Source: Azospirillum agricola
GTDB lineage: Bacteria > Pseudomonadota > Alphaproteobacteria > Azospirillales > Azospirillaceae
DNA: 64,000 bases
Direction of reading: 5' to 3'
NCBI RefSeq assembly: GCF_017876095.1
Contig: NZ_JAGINM010000004.1
Coordinates: 124,001 to 188,000 of the forward strand
Part shown: one piece after another, positions 56,289 to 64,000 of the stretch
How positions within the stretch are numbered: position 1 is the first letter of the stretch
Layout: each line of letters begins with the position of its first letter
The notes under the pieces: generated by a model
Told to the model about the DNA's origin: nothing
Seen by the model: only the letters and a program-made list of their open reading frames with translations
Database searches by the model: none
Made by a program: the position numbers and the translations under genes

Positions 56289-57278
56289 ATGCCCCGTGAC
56301 GCCGCCTCTCCGATCCTGGTCGCCGACATCGGCGGCACCAACGCCCGCTTCGGCCTGATCGACGGGCGGGCCATCCGCGAGGTGCGCATCCTGCGCGTCG
56401 CCGACTATGCCTCGCTGGAGGACGCCGCCTCGGCCTATCTGTCGGCGGTCGGGCTGGCGGAGGCCGGCGCCCCCGGCCGTCCCCGGCGCGGCGCCTTCGC
56501 GGTGGCCGGCCCGGTGACGGGCGACCGGGTCGCCATGACCAACCTCGTCTGGCAGTTCTCCATCGCCCGGGTGCGCGACGCGCTGGGGCTGGTGGAGGGG
56601 CTGGCGGTCATCAACGACTTCACCGCCGTCGCGCTGTCGGTGCCGCGGCTGGACTCCTCCGACCGCCGGCAGGTCGGCGAGGGCGAGCCGCAGCCGGGCG
56701 GCGTGATCGCCGTGCTCGGGCCGGGCAGCGGGCTCGGCGTGTCGGGGCTGGTGCCGGGGGCCGGCGGACGCTGGTCGGCGCTGTCCGGCGAGGGCGGCCA
56801 CGTCACCATGGCGCCGATCAGCGACCGCGAGAGCGCCGTGCTCGGCCAGCTCCGCAAGAGCTTCGACCATGTCTCGGCCGAGCGGGTGCTGTCGGGTCCC
56901 GGCCTGGTCAACCTGCACGCCGCCCTGTCGATCCTCGACGGGCGGGAACCGCCCGCGCTGACGCCGGCGCAGATCACCGAATCGGCGATCGCCGGCGGCA
57001 ACCCGCACTGCGTCGAGGCGGTGGAGATGTTCTGCGCCATGCTCGGCACGGTGGCCGGCAACCTCGCCCTGACGCTGGGGGCGCGCGGCGGCGTCTACAT
57101 CGCCGGCGGGGTGGTGCCGAAGCTGGGGCCGCTCTTCACCCATTCCCGCTTCCGCAAGCGCTTCCTGGAGAAGGGCCGGATGCGCGACTTCCTGACCCCG
57201 GTCCCGACCTACGTCGTCACCCACGAGTTGCCGGCCTTCCTCGGGCTGGCCGAGGCGGCGGGCGCGCTGGAGTCCTGA
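56289..57278 (+). CDS. glk: Glucokinase
   Basis: Phosphorylates glucose with ATP. The 329 residues follow the bacterial Glk (Pfam Glucokinase) pattern: LVADIGGTNARFGLI (ATP loop), FAVAGPVTGDRVAMTNLVW, VINDFTAVALS, GPGSGLGVSGLV, EGGHVTMAP and YIAGGVVPKLG. It follows otsA by 36 bp and is probably cotranscribed, linking glucose activation to trehalose synthesis. Confidence 0.94.
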   Translation: MPRDAASPILVADIGGTNARFGLIDGRAIREVRILRVADYASLEDAASAYLSAVGLAEAGAPGRPRRGAFAVAGPVTGDRVAMTNLVWQFSIARVRDALGLVEGLAVINDFTAVALSVPRLDSSDRRQVGEGEPQPGGVIAVLGPGSGLGVSGLVPGAGGRWSALSGEGGHVTMAPISDRESAVLGQLRKSFDHVSAERVLSGPGLVNLHAALSILDGREPPALTPAQITESAIAGGNPHCVEAVEMFCAMLGTVAGNLALTLGARGGVYIAGGVVPKLGPLFTHSRFRKRFLEKGRMRDFLTPVPTYVVTHELPAFLGLAEAAGALES

Positions 57279-57602
57279 CGGCGGCCCGCATCCCAAGTCC
57301 GGGCATGACGACGCCTTGAAAAAGCGGTCAATTTCCGTTGAACAGGCGTTCAATCCCCAAGGCGTTTTCAGATGAAACGGCATTAAGTCAGCGGGTATGC
57401 GGTTTCGCCGGAGCAATGGCAAAGGTTGCAATCCGTTATATTCGCAAGGGTGGCCGCCCATAATCGGCATGATAGTCGGTCTTAGACCACGCGACTGTCT
57501 TGTGTCCCTCCGCACGGGACGATAGAAGGTCGCACCAGCGGCCTGTCGGTCAATGTTGTTGACCACGCGTGACCGACGCCGGACGACCATGGGCGAGCAA
57601 GG
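57279..57602. other. Intergenic region before ppdK
   Basis: About 320 bp. It contains a fragment of the CGGGCATGACG repeat type (about 57300), several GTTCAA/TTGAAC-like stretches near 57330-57360, and a palindrome GGTCAA...TTGACC at 57548-57564 about 40 bp before the ppdK start. No ORF or RNA family recognised. Confidence 0.45.
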
Positions 57603-60305
57603 ATGTCTGCGATGTCGAGCCAGGGCGAGAGCAAGTGGGTCTACAGCTTCGGGGCCGGCGCCACCGAGGGGCGGGCCGATATGAAGAACCTGCTGGGCGG
57701 CAAGGGTGCCAATCTGGCCGAGATGGCCAATCTGGGCCTCCCGGTTCCTCCCGGCTTCACCATCACCACCGAACTCTGCACCTATTTCTACGCCAACGGC
57801 CGCAACTATCCGCCGGAGCTGACGACCCAGGTCGCCGCCGCCATCGCGCGGCTGGAGACGGCGATGGACGCCAAGTTCGGCGATCCGGCCAATCCGCTGC
57901 TGGTCTCGGTGCGTTCGGGCGCTCGGGCCTCGATGCCCGGCATGATGGACACCGTCCTCAACCTCGGCCTCAACGACATCACGGCGCGCGGCCTCGCCCA
58001 GCGCTCGGGTGACGCGCGCTTCGCCTACGACAGCTACCGCCGCTTCATCCAGATGTACTCCAACGTCGTGCTCGACGTGGACCACCATCACTTCGAGGAC
58101 ATCCTCGACGGCCACAAGCGCGACCGCAACCACAGCCTCGACACCGACCTCACCGCCGCCGACTGGCAGGCCGTGATCGAGGAATACAAGAAGGCCGTCG
58201 AGCGCGAGCTGGGCAAGCCCTTCCCGCAGGACGTCCAGGAGCAGCTGTGGGGCGCCATCGGCGCCGTCTTCGGCTCGTGGATGAACGCCCGCGCCATCAC
58301 CTACCGCCGCCTGCACGACATCCCGGCGAGCTGGGGCACGGCCGTCAACGTGCAGTGCATGGTGTTCGGCAACATGGGCGACGACTGCGCCACCGGCGTG
58401 GCCTTCACCCGCAACCCGTCGACCGGCGAGAACGCCTTCTACGGCGAATACCTCGTCAACGCCCAGGGCGAGGACGTGGTCGCCGGCATCCGCACGCCGC
58501 AGCACCTGACCGTCGCCGGCAAGATCGCCAACAAGTCCGACCTCCCCGCCATGGAGGAGGTCATGCCGGAGGTGTTCAACCAGCTCAACGAGGTCCGCCT
58601 CACGCTGGAGAAGCACTACCGCGACATGCAGGACATCGAGTTCACGGTCCAGCAGAACAAGCTGTTCATGCTGCAAACCCGCAACGGCAAGCGCACCGCG
58701 CCTGCGGCCCTGAAGATCGCCGTCGATCTGGCGAACGAGGGCGTCATCGACCGCAACGAGGCGATCAAGCGCATCGACCCGGCCTCGCTCGACCAGCTGC
58801 TGCACCCGACGCTCGACCCCAAGGCCGACCGCAAGGTGATCGCCAAGGGCCTGCCGGCCTCGCCGGGCGCCGCCTCGGGCAAGGTGGTCTTCACCGCCGA
58901 CGAAGCCGAGCAGATGGCCGCCGTCGGCGACGCCGTCATCCTCTGCCGCATCGAGACCTCGCCGGAGGACATCCACGGCATGCACGCGGCGCGCGGCATC
59001 CTGACCAGCCGCGGCGGCATGACCAGCCACGCCGCCGTCGTGGCGCGCGGCATGGGCCGCGCCTGCGTCTCGGGCGCCGGCGACCTGCGCATCGACGTCA
59101 AGGCCAAGCAGATGGCGGTGCGCGGCGTCACCGTGAAGGAAGGCGACGTCATCACCATCGACGGCTCGACCGGCGAGGTGATGCTGGGCGAGGTGCCGAC
59201 CATCCAGCCGGAGCTGTCGGGCGACTTCGCCACGCTGATGGGCTGGGCCGACGGCATCCGCCGCATGAAGATCCGCACCAACGCCGAGACGCCGCTCGAC
59301 GCCCGCACCGCGCGCAAGTTCGGCGCCGAGGGCATCGGCCTGTCGCGCACCGAGCACATGTTCTTCGACCCGGCCCGCATTCTCGCCGTCCGCGAGATGA
59401 TCCTGGCCGAGAGCGAGGAGGGCCGCCGCGCCGCGCTGGCCAAGCTGGAGCCCTTCCAGAAGCAGGACTTCGTCGATCTGTTCACGATCATGGCCGGCCT
59501 GCCGGTGACGATCCGCCTGCTCGACCCGCCGCTGCACGAGTTCCTGCCCAACACCGAGCAGGACATGGACGAGGTCGCCAAGGCCACCGGCACCGACCCG
59601 CTGCGGGTGCGCCACCGGACGGTCCAGCTCCACGAGGCCAACCCGATGCTCGGCCATCGCGGCTGCCGCCTCGGCATCACCTACCCGGAAATCTACGAGA
59701 TGCAGGCCCGCGCGATCTTCGCGGCGGCGGCCGAGGTCTCGAAGACCAGCGGCTCGACGGTGACGCCGGAGGTCATGATCCCGCTGATCATGACCCAGAA
59801 GGAGTTCGACATCCTGAAGGCGGTGATCGACAAGGCCGCCGCCGAGGTCAAGGCCGCCACCGGCCAGGAGATCGAATACCTCGTCGGCACCATGATCGAG
59901 CTGCCGCGCGCCGCCCTGCGGGCCGGCGACATCGCCCAGTCGGCGGAGTTCTTCTCCTTCGGCACCAACGACCTGACGCAGACCACCTTCGGCCTGTCGC
60001 GCGACGACGCCGGCGCCTTCCTGCCGGAGTACCAGCGCCAGGGCATCCTGGAGCATGACCCGTTCCAGACGCTGGACGCCACCGGCGTCGGCGAGCTGAT
60101 CGACATCGCCGCCCAGCGCGGCCGTGCCGTCCGCTCCAACATCAAGCTCGGCATCTGCGGCGAGCATGGCGGCGACCCGGCCTCCATCTCCTTCTGCGAG
60201 AAGATCGGGCTGGATTACGTGTCCTGCTCGCCCTACCGCGTGCCGATCGCCCGCCTCGCCGCCGCCCAGGCCGCGCTGGACAGCGACACCGTCAAGCGCG
60301 ACTGA
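57603..60305 (+). CDS. ppdK: Pyruvate, phosphate dikinase
   Basis: Interconverts pyruvate, ATP and phosphate with phosphoenolpyruvate, AMP and pyrophosphate; in bacteria growing on organic acids it feeds gluconeogenesis. The 900-residue length is typical. The N-terminal ATP-grasp domain starts at LLGGKGANLAEMANLGLPVP; the swivelling central domain holds phospho-carrier His476 in GGMTSHAAVVARG; the C-terminal PEP-utilising barrel contains GLSRTEHMFF and the catalytic Cys in KLGICGEHGGD. ATGs at 57603 and 57612 are both possible. Monocistronic with a strong terminator. Confidence 0.97.
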   Translation: MSAMSSQGESKWVYSFGAGATEGRADMKNLLGGKGANLAEMANLGLPVPPGFTITTELCTYFYANGRNYPPELTTQVAAAIARLETAMDAKFGDPANPLLVSVRSGARASMPGMMDTVLNLGLNDITARGLAQRSGDARFAYDSYRRFIQMYSNVVLDVDHHHFEDILDGHKRDRNHSLDTDLTAADWQAVIEEYKKAVERELGKPFPQDVQEQLWGAIGAVFGSWMNARAITYRRLHDIPASWGTAVNVQCMVFGNMGDDCATGVAFTRNPSTGENAFYGEYLVNAQGEDVVAGIRTPQHLTVAGKIANKSDLPAMEEVMPEVFNQLNEVRLTLEKHYRDMQDIEFTVQQNKLFMLQTRNGKRTAPAALKIAVDLANEGVIDRNEAIKRIDPASLDQLLHPTLDPKADRKVIAKGLPASPGAASGKVVFTADEAEQMAAVGDAVILCRIETSPEDIHGMHAARGILTSRGGMTSHAAVVARGMGRACVSGAGDLRIDVKAKQMAVRGVTVKEGDVITIDGSTGEVMLGEVPTIQPELSGDFATLMGWADGIRRMKIRTNAETPLDARTARKFGAEGIGLSRTEHMFFDPARILAVREMILAESEEGRRAALAKLEPFQKQDFVDLFTIMAGLPVTIRLLDPPLHEFLPNTEQDMDEVAKATGTDPLRVRHRTVQLHEANPMLGHRGCRLGITYPEIYEMQARAIFAAAAEVSKTSGSTVTPEVMIPLIMTQKEFDILKAVIDKAAAEVKAATGQEIEYLVGTMIELPRAALRAGDIAQSAEFFSFGTNDLTQTTFGLSRDDAGAFLPEYQRQGILEHDPFQTLDATGVGELIDIAAQRGRAVRSNIKLGICGEHGGDPASISFCEKIGLDYVSCSPYRVPIARLAAAQAALDSDTVKRD

Positions 60306-60337
60306 CGCGCGTCCGACGCAGGGCTCGCCGAAACGGA

Positions 60338-60372
60338 AGCCCCCTCTTCCTCCGCGGAAGAGGGGGCTTTTT
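60338..60372 (+). terminator. Rho-independent terminator after ppdK
   Basis: Thirteen-base stem AGCCCCCTCTTCC / GGAAGAGGGGGCT, TCCGC loop, then TTTTC, 33 bp after the ppdK stop. Confidence 0.92.
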
Positions 60373-60488
60373 CGTGCCGTCCACGCCCGTGACGGCGGTG
60401 TTTCCGTGATCTGAATACCGCAAGGGTCCGCCAGCTTACCCAAACGTTAACAGAGTCATCCAGGGCGATCCCATCAGGAGTCCCCCGG

Positions 60489-61631
60489 ATGTTACAGAAT
60501 CGAAACCAAGCCGGCCACCCCGTCGTATCAAGGGCATTAGCGGTGCATTTGATGAACGGGAGACTGCGTGCGATGGGTGAGGTTCTGGACGATGCGGCCG
60601 GCATGGCGGAGCTGGTGGAGTCCTTGAAGGGTCTGCTGAACGAGGAGGCCGACCGCGGCAACGGGCAGGGGGCGCGCATCGCAACCCTGTCGATCCTCAG
60701 CGGCGACCGGAGCTGGAACGTCAGCCTGGCGCGGTCCGGCTTCGTCCGCCTGAAGCCCGCCACCGACCGCCGCGCCCTGCTCTACAGCCTGACCAAGACG
60801 ATCCTTGCCGCCGCCGTCCTGCGGCTGGCCGCGCGCGGCGTGGTCGATCTGGACGGACCGGCCGAGCGCTGGCTTCCCGAACTGGCCGGACGCCCGGCGT
60901 CGGTGACGGTCGCCGACATCCTGTCCCACCGCGCCGGCCTGCCCAACTACGGCGGCCGGAAGGAATACCGCGCGGCCATCGCCGCCGGCGACGAGCCATG
61001 GAGCGGCGACGAATTTCTTGCCCGCTGCGGCGTCGAGGGCCCGCCGGTCGGCGTCTTCGCCTATTCCAGCATCGGTTATCTCCTGATCCGCCGGCTGCTG
61101 GAGCGGGCCGGCGGCGCGACGCTCGCCACCGTGCTGGCCACGGAGGTCTTCCGTCCGCTCGGGCTGACCTCGGCGACCCTGCCGGAACGGCGGTCGGAGC
61201 TGGCGGCCCTGCTGTTCGGGCCGAGCCCGGCCTTCCCCGGCGAGCTGGTGGTCGACCGCTACCACCCCGGCTGGGTGGCGCACGGCGTGGCCGCCATGAC
61301 GGCGGGCGACACCGCCCGCTTCATCCATGGCCTGTCGACGCCGGGCTACCTGCCCGACGCGCTGTTCCGCCGCATGCGCGACGGGCTGCCGGTCAAGGCC
61401 CCGCTGGGCGGGCGGCCCTGGGTCGAACCGTCCTACGGGATGGGGCTGATGGTGGAGCTGGACCCCAGCGCCGGCCCCTATTGGGGCTACATCGGCTGCG
61501 GGCCCGGCGTCGCCGTCGCCGCCTACCATGTGCCCGGCCCGCGCCCGGTTTCCGTCGCGGTGCTCACCGACGGCGAGTCGGTCGGGCTGCCGGAATGGAT
61601 GGCGGTGGAGGTCGCGCACCGGCTGCGCTGA
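60489..61631 (+). CDS. Serine hydrolase of the beta-lactamase / penicillin-binding-protein family
   Basis: A protein of up to 380 residues with the class C beta-lactamase-like fold. The nucleophile is the Ser in YSLTK (SxxK motif) and the second motif is AYSSIGY (YxS in place of YxN); HRAGLPNYGG and GWVAHGVAAMTAGDTARF are further family blocks. There is no convincing signal peptide, so it may be cytosolic, and its substrate (peptide or ester) is unknown. The start is uncertain: ATGs at 60489, 60552 and 60573 are in frame, and the conserved part begins well after all three. Antibiotic resistance should not be assumed. Confidence 0.8.
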   Translation: MLQNRNQAGHPVVSRALAVHLMNGRLRAMGEVLDDAAGMAELVESLKGLLNEEADRGNGQGARIATLSILSGDRSWNVSLARSGFVRLKPATDRRALLYSLTKTILAAAVLRLAARGVVDLDGPAERWLPELAGRPASVTVADILSHRAGLPNYGGRKEYRAAIAAGDEPWSGDEFLARCGVEGPPVGVFAYSSIGYLLIRRLLERAGGATLATVLATEVFRPLGLTSATLPERRSELAALLFGPSPAFPGELVVDRYHPGWVAHGVAAMTAGDTARFIHGLSTPGYLPDALFRRMRDGLPVKAPLGGRPWVEPSYGMGLMVELDPSAGPYWGYIGCGPGVAVAAYHVPGPRPVSVAVLTDGESVGLPEWMAVEVAHRLR

Positions 61632-61797
61632 CAGCCCGTGGAGCCGCGCCGCGTGGAGTTGTGCCGAGGCTTGTTCGCCGGGGTGGCGTGCCCATCTTTC
61701 AAGCAGGGGACAATCCTTCCCCATGGGGTATAGGATTGCCGCATGCGTCGCCAAAGAGCGGCGCGCAGCGAACAAGAAACCTTGGGAGGAAACACGC

Positions 61798-63528
61798 ATG
61801 GGTGAAGCGGCCCGCAAGCTTTCCGATTTTCCCTGGCTCGCGTCCTACCCGCCGGGCGTCGATTGGGGGATGCCGATCCCGGCCCTGCCCCTGCCGGTCC
61901 TGCTGGACGAGGCGGTGGCCCGCCATGGCGACAAGACCTGCCTGAACTTCCTCGGCAAGACCACCAGCTACCGCGAGGTGGGACGCATGGTGGAACGCGC
62001 CGCGCGCGGCTTCCAGGCCGCCGGCGTGGGCAAGGGCACGCGGGTCGGGCTGTTCCTGCCCAACACGCCCTATTACATCGTCTGCTTCTTCGGCATCCTG
62101 AAGGCCGGCGGCACGGTGGTGAACTTCAACCCGCTCTACGCCGAGCGCGAACTGGTCCACCAGATCAACGACAGCGGCATCGACATGATGGTGACGCTGG
62201 ACCTCAAGCTGCTCTACGGCAAGATGGCGCGGATGCTGGAGGAAACCCCGCTGAAGCGGCTGGTGATCTGCCGGATGGCCGAGATCCTGCCCTTCCCGAA
62301 GAACTGGCTGTTCCCCATCGCCAAGCGGGCCGACATCGCGTCGATCCCGTCGGACGACCGCCATCTCTCCTTCAAGACGCTGGTCGCCAACGATGGCCGC
62401 CTGAACCCGGTCTCCATCAACCCGCGCGAGGACGTCGCCGTCCTGCAATACACCGGCGGCACCACCGGCGTGCCCAAGGGCGCCATGCTGACCCACGCCA
62501 ACCTCTACGCCAACACGGTGCAGTGCGCGGCGTGGTACGAGGCGAAGGAGCGCGCCCCCGGCCAGGACCACTCCGGCCAGGAAAAGCTGCTCGGCGTGCT
62601 GCCGCTGTTCCACGTCTTCGCGATGACGGCGGTGATGAACTTCGGCCTGCGCATGGGGGCGGAGATCGTCCTGCTGCCGCGCTTCGAACTGGACCAGGTG
62701 ATGGAGACGCTGGCCAAGGAGCGCATCACCCTGTTCCCCGCCGTGCCGACCATCTACACCGCGATCAACCACCACAAGCGGCTGAAGGAGCACGACCTGT
62801 CCTCGATCCGCTTCTGCATGTCGGGCGGCGCGCCTCTGCCGCTGGAGGTCAAGGAGGCGTTCGAGCGCACCACCGGCTGCACGCTGGTCGAGGGCTATGG
62901 TCTCTCGGAATCCTCGCCGGTCGCCACCTGCAACCCGGCGGTCCTGCACCCGTCGAAGAAGGGCTCGATCGGCCTGCCGCTGCCCGGCACGGTGATCGAG
63001 ATCGTCAGCCTGGAGGAGCCGCGCCGCGTCCTGCCCCCCGGCGAGAAGGGCGAGGTCTGCATCCGCGGCCCGCAGGTGATGAAGGGCTACTGGAACAAGC
63101 CGGCGGAGACGGCGCAGACGCTGGTGGACGGCCGTCTGCACACCGGCGACGTCGGCATCATGGACGAGGACGGCTACACCACCATCGTCGACCGCATCAA
63201 GGACATGATCCTGTGCAGCGGCTTCAACGTCTACCCGCGCAACGTCGAGGAGGCGATCTACCTGCACCCCGCCGTCGCCGAATGCGTGGTCGCCGGCATC
63301 CCCGACGAGTACCGCGGCCAGACGGTGAAGGCCTATGTGCGGGTCGACGACGGCCAGAGCCTGACGTCGGACGAGCTGATCGCCTTCCTGAAGGACAAGC
63401 TGTCCCCCATCGAGATGCCCAAGCACATCGAGTTCCGCGGCGAGCTGCCCAAGACGATGATCGGCAAGCTGTCCCGCAAGGCGCTGCTCGACGAGGAGGA
63501 GCGCAAGCGCGCCGGGGGGACGGCGTGA
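61798..63528 (+). CDS. fadD: Long-chain fatty acid-CoA ligase
   Basis: Activates fatty acids to acyl-CoA via acyl-AMP. The 576 residues carry the AMP-binding motif YTGGTTGVPKGAMLTH, LVEGYGLSESSPV, LHTGDVGIMDEDGY, DRIKDMILCSGFNVYPRNVE and the C-terminal catalytic Lys in PKTMIGKLSRKALL. GGGAGGA lies 8 nt before the ATG at 61798. The acylphosphatase gene overlaps its stop by 4 bp. It fits functionally with the acyl-CoA dehydrogenase at 27.4 kb. Confidence 0.95.
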   Translation: MGEAARKLSDFPWLASYPPGVDWGMPIPALPLPVLLDEAVARHGDKTCLNFLGKTTSYREVGRMVERAARGFQAAGVGKGTRVGLFLPNTPYYIVCFFGILKAGGTVVNFNPLYAERELVHQINDSGIDMMVTLDLKLLYGKMARMLEETPLKRLVICRMAEILPFPKNWLFPIAKRADIASIPSDDRHLSFKTLVANDGRLNPVSINPREDVAVLQYTGGTTGVPKGAMLTHANLYANTVQCAAWYEAKERAPGQDHSGQEKLLGVLPLFHVFAMTAVMNFGLRMGAEIVLLPRFELDQVMETLAKERITLFPAVPTIYTAINHHKRLKEHDLSSIRFCMSGGAPLPLEVKEAFERTTGCTLVEGYGLSESSPVATCNPAVLHPSKKGSIGLPLPGTVIEIVSLEEPRRVLPPGEKGEVCIRGPQVMKGYWNKPAETAQTLVDGRLHTGDVGIMDEDGYTTIVDRIKDMILCSGFNVYPRNVEEAIYLHPAVAECVVAGIPDEYRGQTVKAYVRVDDGQSLTSDELIAFLKDKLSPIEMPKHIEFRGELPKTMIGKLSRKALLDEEERKRAGGTA

Positions 63529-63830
63529 CTGCCCCAACCCCGGGCAAAGCCCCGCGCAAGGCCGTGCGCGCCTGGATGTCCGGGCGCGTCCAGGGCGTGT
63601 GGTACCGTGGCTGGACCGTCGAGACGGCCGGAGCGCTGGGCCTGTCGGGCTGGGTGCGCAACCGCTCCGACGGCACGGTCGAGGCGCTGTTCGCCGGCCC
63701 GCCCGACGCCGTCGACCGCATGCTGGAGGCCTGCCGTCGCGGCCCCCCGGCGGCGCTGGTCCGCGACGTGGCGACGGAGCCCGCCGACGACCCCGGCGAC
63801 GGCCCCTTCGAGCAGCGCGCCACCGCCTGA
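63525..63830 (+). CDS. acyP: Acylphosphatase
   Basis: Small hydrolase of acyl phosphates, 101 residues. The signature SGRVQGVWYRGW contains the phosphate-binding Arg, and GWVRNRSDGTVEALF contains the catalytic Asn. The N-terminus has a short basic extension. It starts at a GTG overlapping the fadD stop (GTGA, 63525-63528), so it is translationally coupled to fadD. Confidence 0.92.
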   Translation: MTAPTPGKAPRKAVRAWMSGRVQGVWYRGWTVETAGALGLSGWVRNRSDGTVEALFAGPPDAVDRMLEACRRGPPAALVRDVATEPADDPGDGPFEQRATA

Positions 63831-63931
63831 CCCGCTTTCGCTCCATGCCCGGTTCCATCCATTAGGATTCCGCTAACCATGCCGGCCGCAGGATGGGCGG
63901 CGTGGTCCCGTGGAACGGAGGGGAGGCGGTC

Positions 63932-64000
63932 GTGAGCGGGTCGGGCATCGGCTCTCTGAAATCCAGGCTCGCCAGCGCCTTCACCAAGGCGGCGGAGGCC
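63932..64000 (+). CDS. Start of an unidentified gene, cut by the window edge
   Basis: A GTG at 63932, preceded by GGAGGGGAGG at 6-15 nt, opens a frame to the end of the window: MSGSGIGSLKSRLASAFTKA and three more residues. Only 23 codons are visible, too few to name the product. Confidence 0.5.
   Translation, partial: MSGSGIGSLKSRLASAFTKAAEA

Noticed and set aside
57430..57450. Sigma54-like promoter (TGGCA...TTGCA) before ppdK
   Set aside because: The GG and GC elements are 10 bp apart rather than the required 12, so sigma54 RNA polymerase should not recognise it.
60489..61631. Calling the serine hydrolase a beta-lactamase resistance gene
   Set aside because: Only the fold motifs (SxxK, YxS) are present, no signal peptide or KTG triad is convincing, and most relatives are esterases or peptidases.

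Overview
The window is a GC-rich chromosomal segment of an alphaproteobacterium, most likely a Rhodospirillales member close to Azospirillum. This is inferred from gene content and not from any search: a cobalamin-dependent ribonucleotide reductase (NrdJ) instead of an aerobic class I enzyme, a phosphatidylcholine synthase, a three-gene glycolate oxidase operon, pyruvate phosphate dikinase, an orphan ParA-type ATPase, dense c-di-GMP signalling, and a small RNA resembling the alphaproteobacterial alpha-r8/mmgR family. I see no phage, insertion sequence, CRISPR array or rRNA. Most of the window is ordinary core genome.

Layout. 1-6.6 kb: a GGDEF/EAL protein running off the left edge, then nrdJ, both leftward, with tandem NrdR-box-like sites over the nrdJ promoter. 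6.6-16.6 kb: PRC-barrel protein, HRDC-like protein, membrane protein, a STAS plus response-regulator/PP2C phosphatase pair, a ferritin-like protein, the helicase hrpB, a PilZ protein and a PhyH-type dioxygenase. 16.6-25.9 kb: ParA-like ATPase, sua5, a D-2-hydroxyacid dehydrogenase flavoprotein, leuC, yjdM, an orphan LivH-type permease with a lipoprotein-like N-terminus, then the def-fmt-truA translation operon. 26-36 kb: lytic transglycosylase, acyl-CoA dehydrogenase, hydroxyacid-oxoacid transhydrogenase, DUF2339 membrane protein, DUF72 protein, CDF metal transporter and pcs. 36-42.2 kb: glcDEF, rpmJ, an RraA-family aldolase and a small lipoprotein. 42.2-46.6 kb: an AT-rich intergenic island, then an outer-membrane barrel plus NMT1-type ABC importer operon. 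46.6-53.2 kb: opgC, a large MHYT-PAS hybrid histidine kinase and its HD-GYP response regulator. 53.3-64 kb: tRNA-Leu(GAG), lipB, a candidate small RNA, otsA, glk, ppdK, a serine hydrolase, fadD, acyP and the first codons of another gene.

How the genes connect. A carbon theme runs through the window: oxidation of 2-hydroxyacids (glcDEF, the 18.5-kb flavoprotein, the transhydrogenase), C3/C4 interconversion (ppdK, RraA-family enzyme), fatty-acid activation and oxidation (fadD, acyl-CoA dehydrogenase), and sugar phosphorylation and trehalose synthesis (glk, otsA). A second theme is cyclic-di-GMP: one GGDEF/EAL protein, one PilZ protein and one HD-GYP regulator lie in this stretch. The most unusual signals are in non-coding DNA: an mmgR-like sRNA with a palindrome between its -35 and -10 boxes (54.45-54.58 kb), a perfect 33-bp inverted repeat built of 10-bp-phased units with a third copy 12.5 kb away, the tandem NrdR sites, a 25-bp palindrome before the acyl-CoA dehydrogenase, and an AT-rich island with its own promoter-like and terminator signals. 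Among proteins the best candidate is the MHYT kinase, whose PAS domain carries the His/Arg pair used by FixL to bind haem and sense oxygen.
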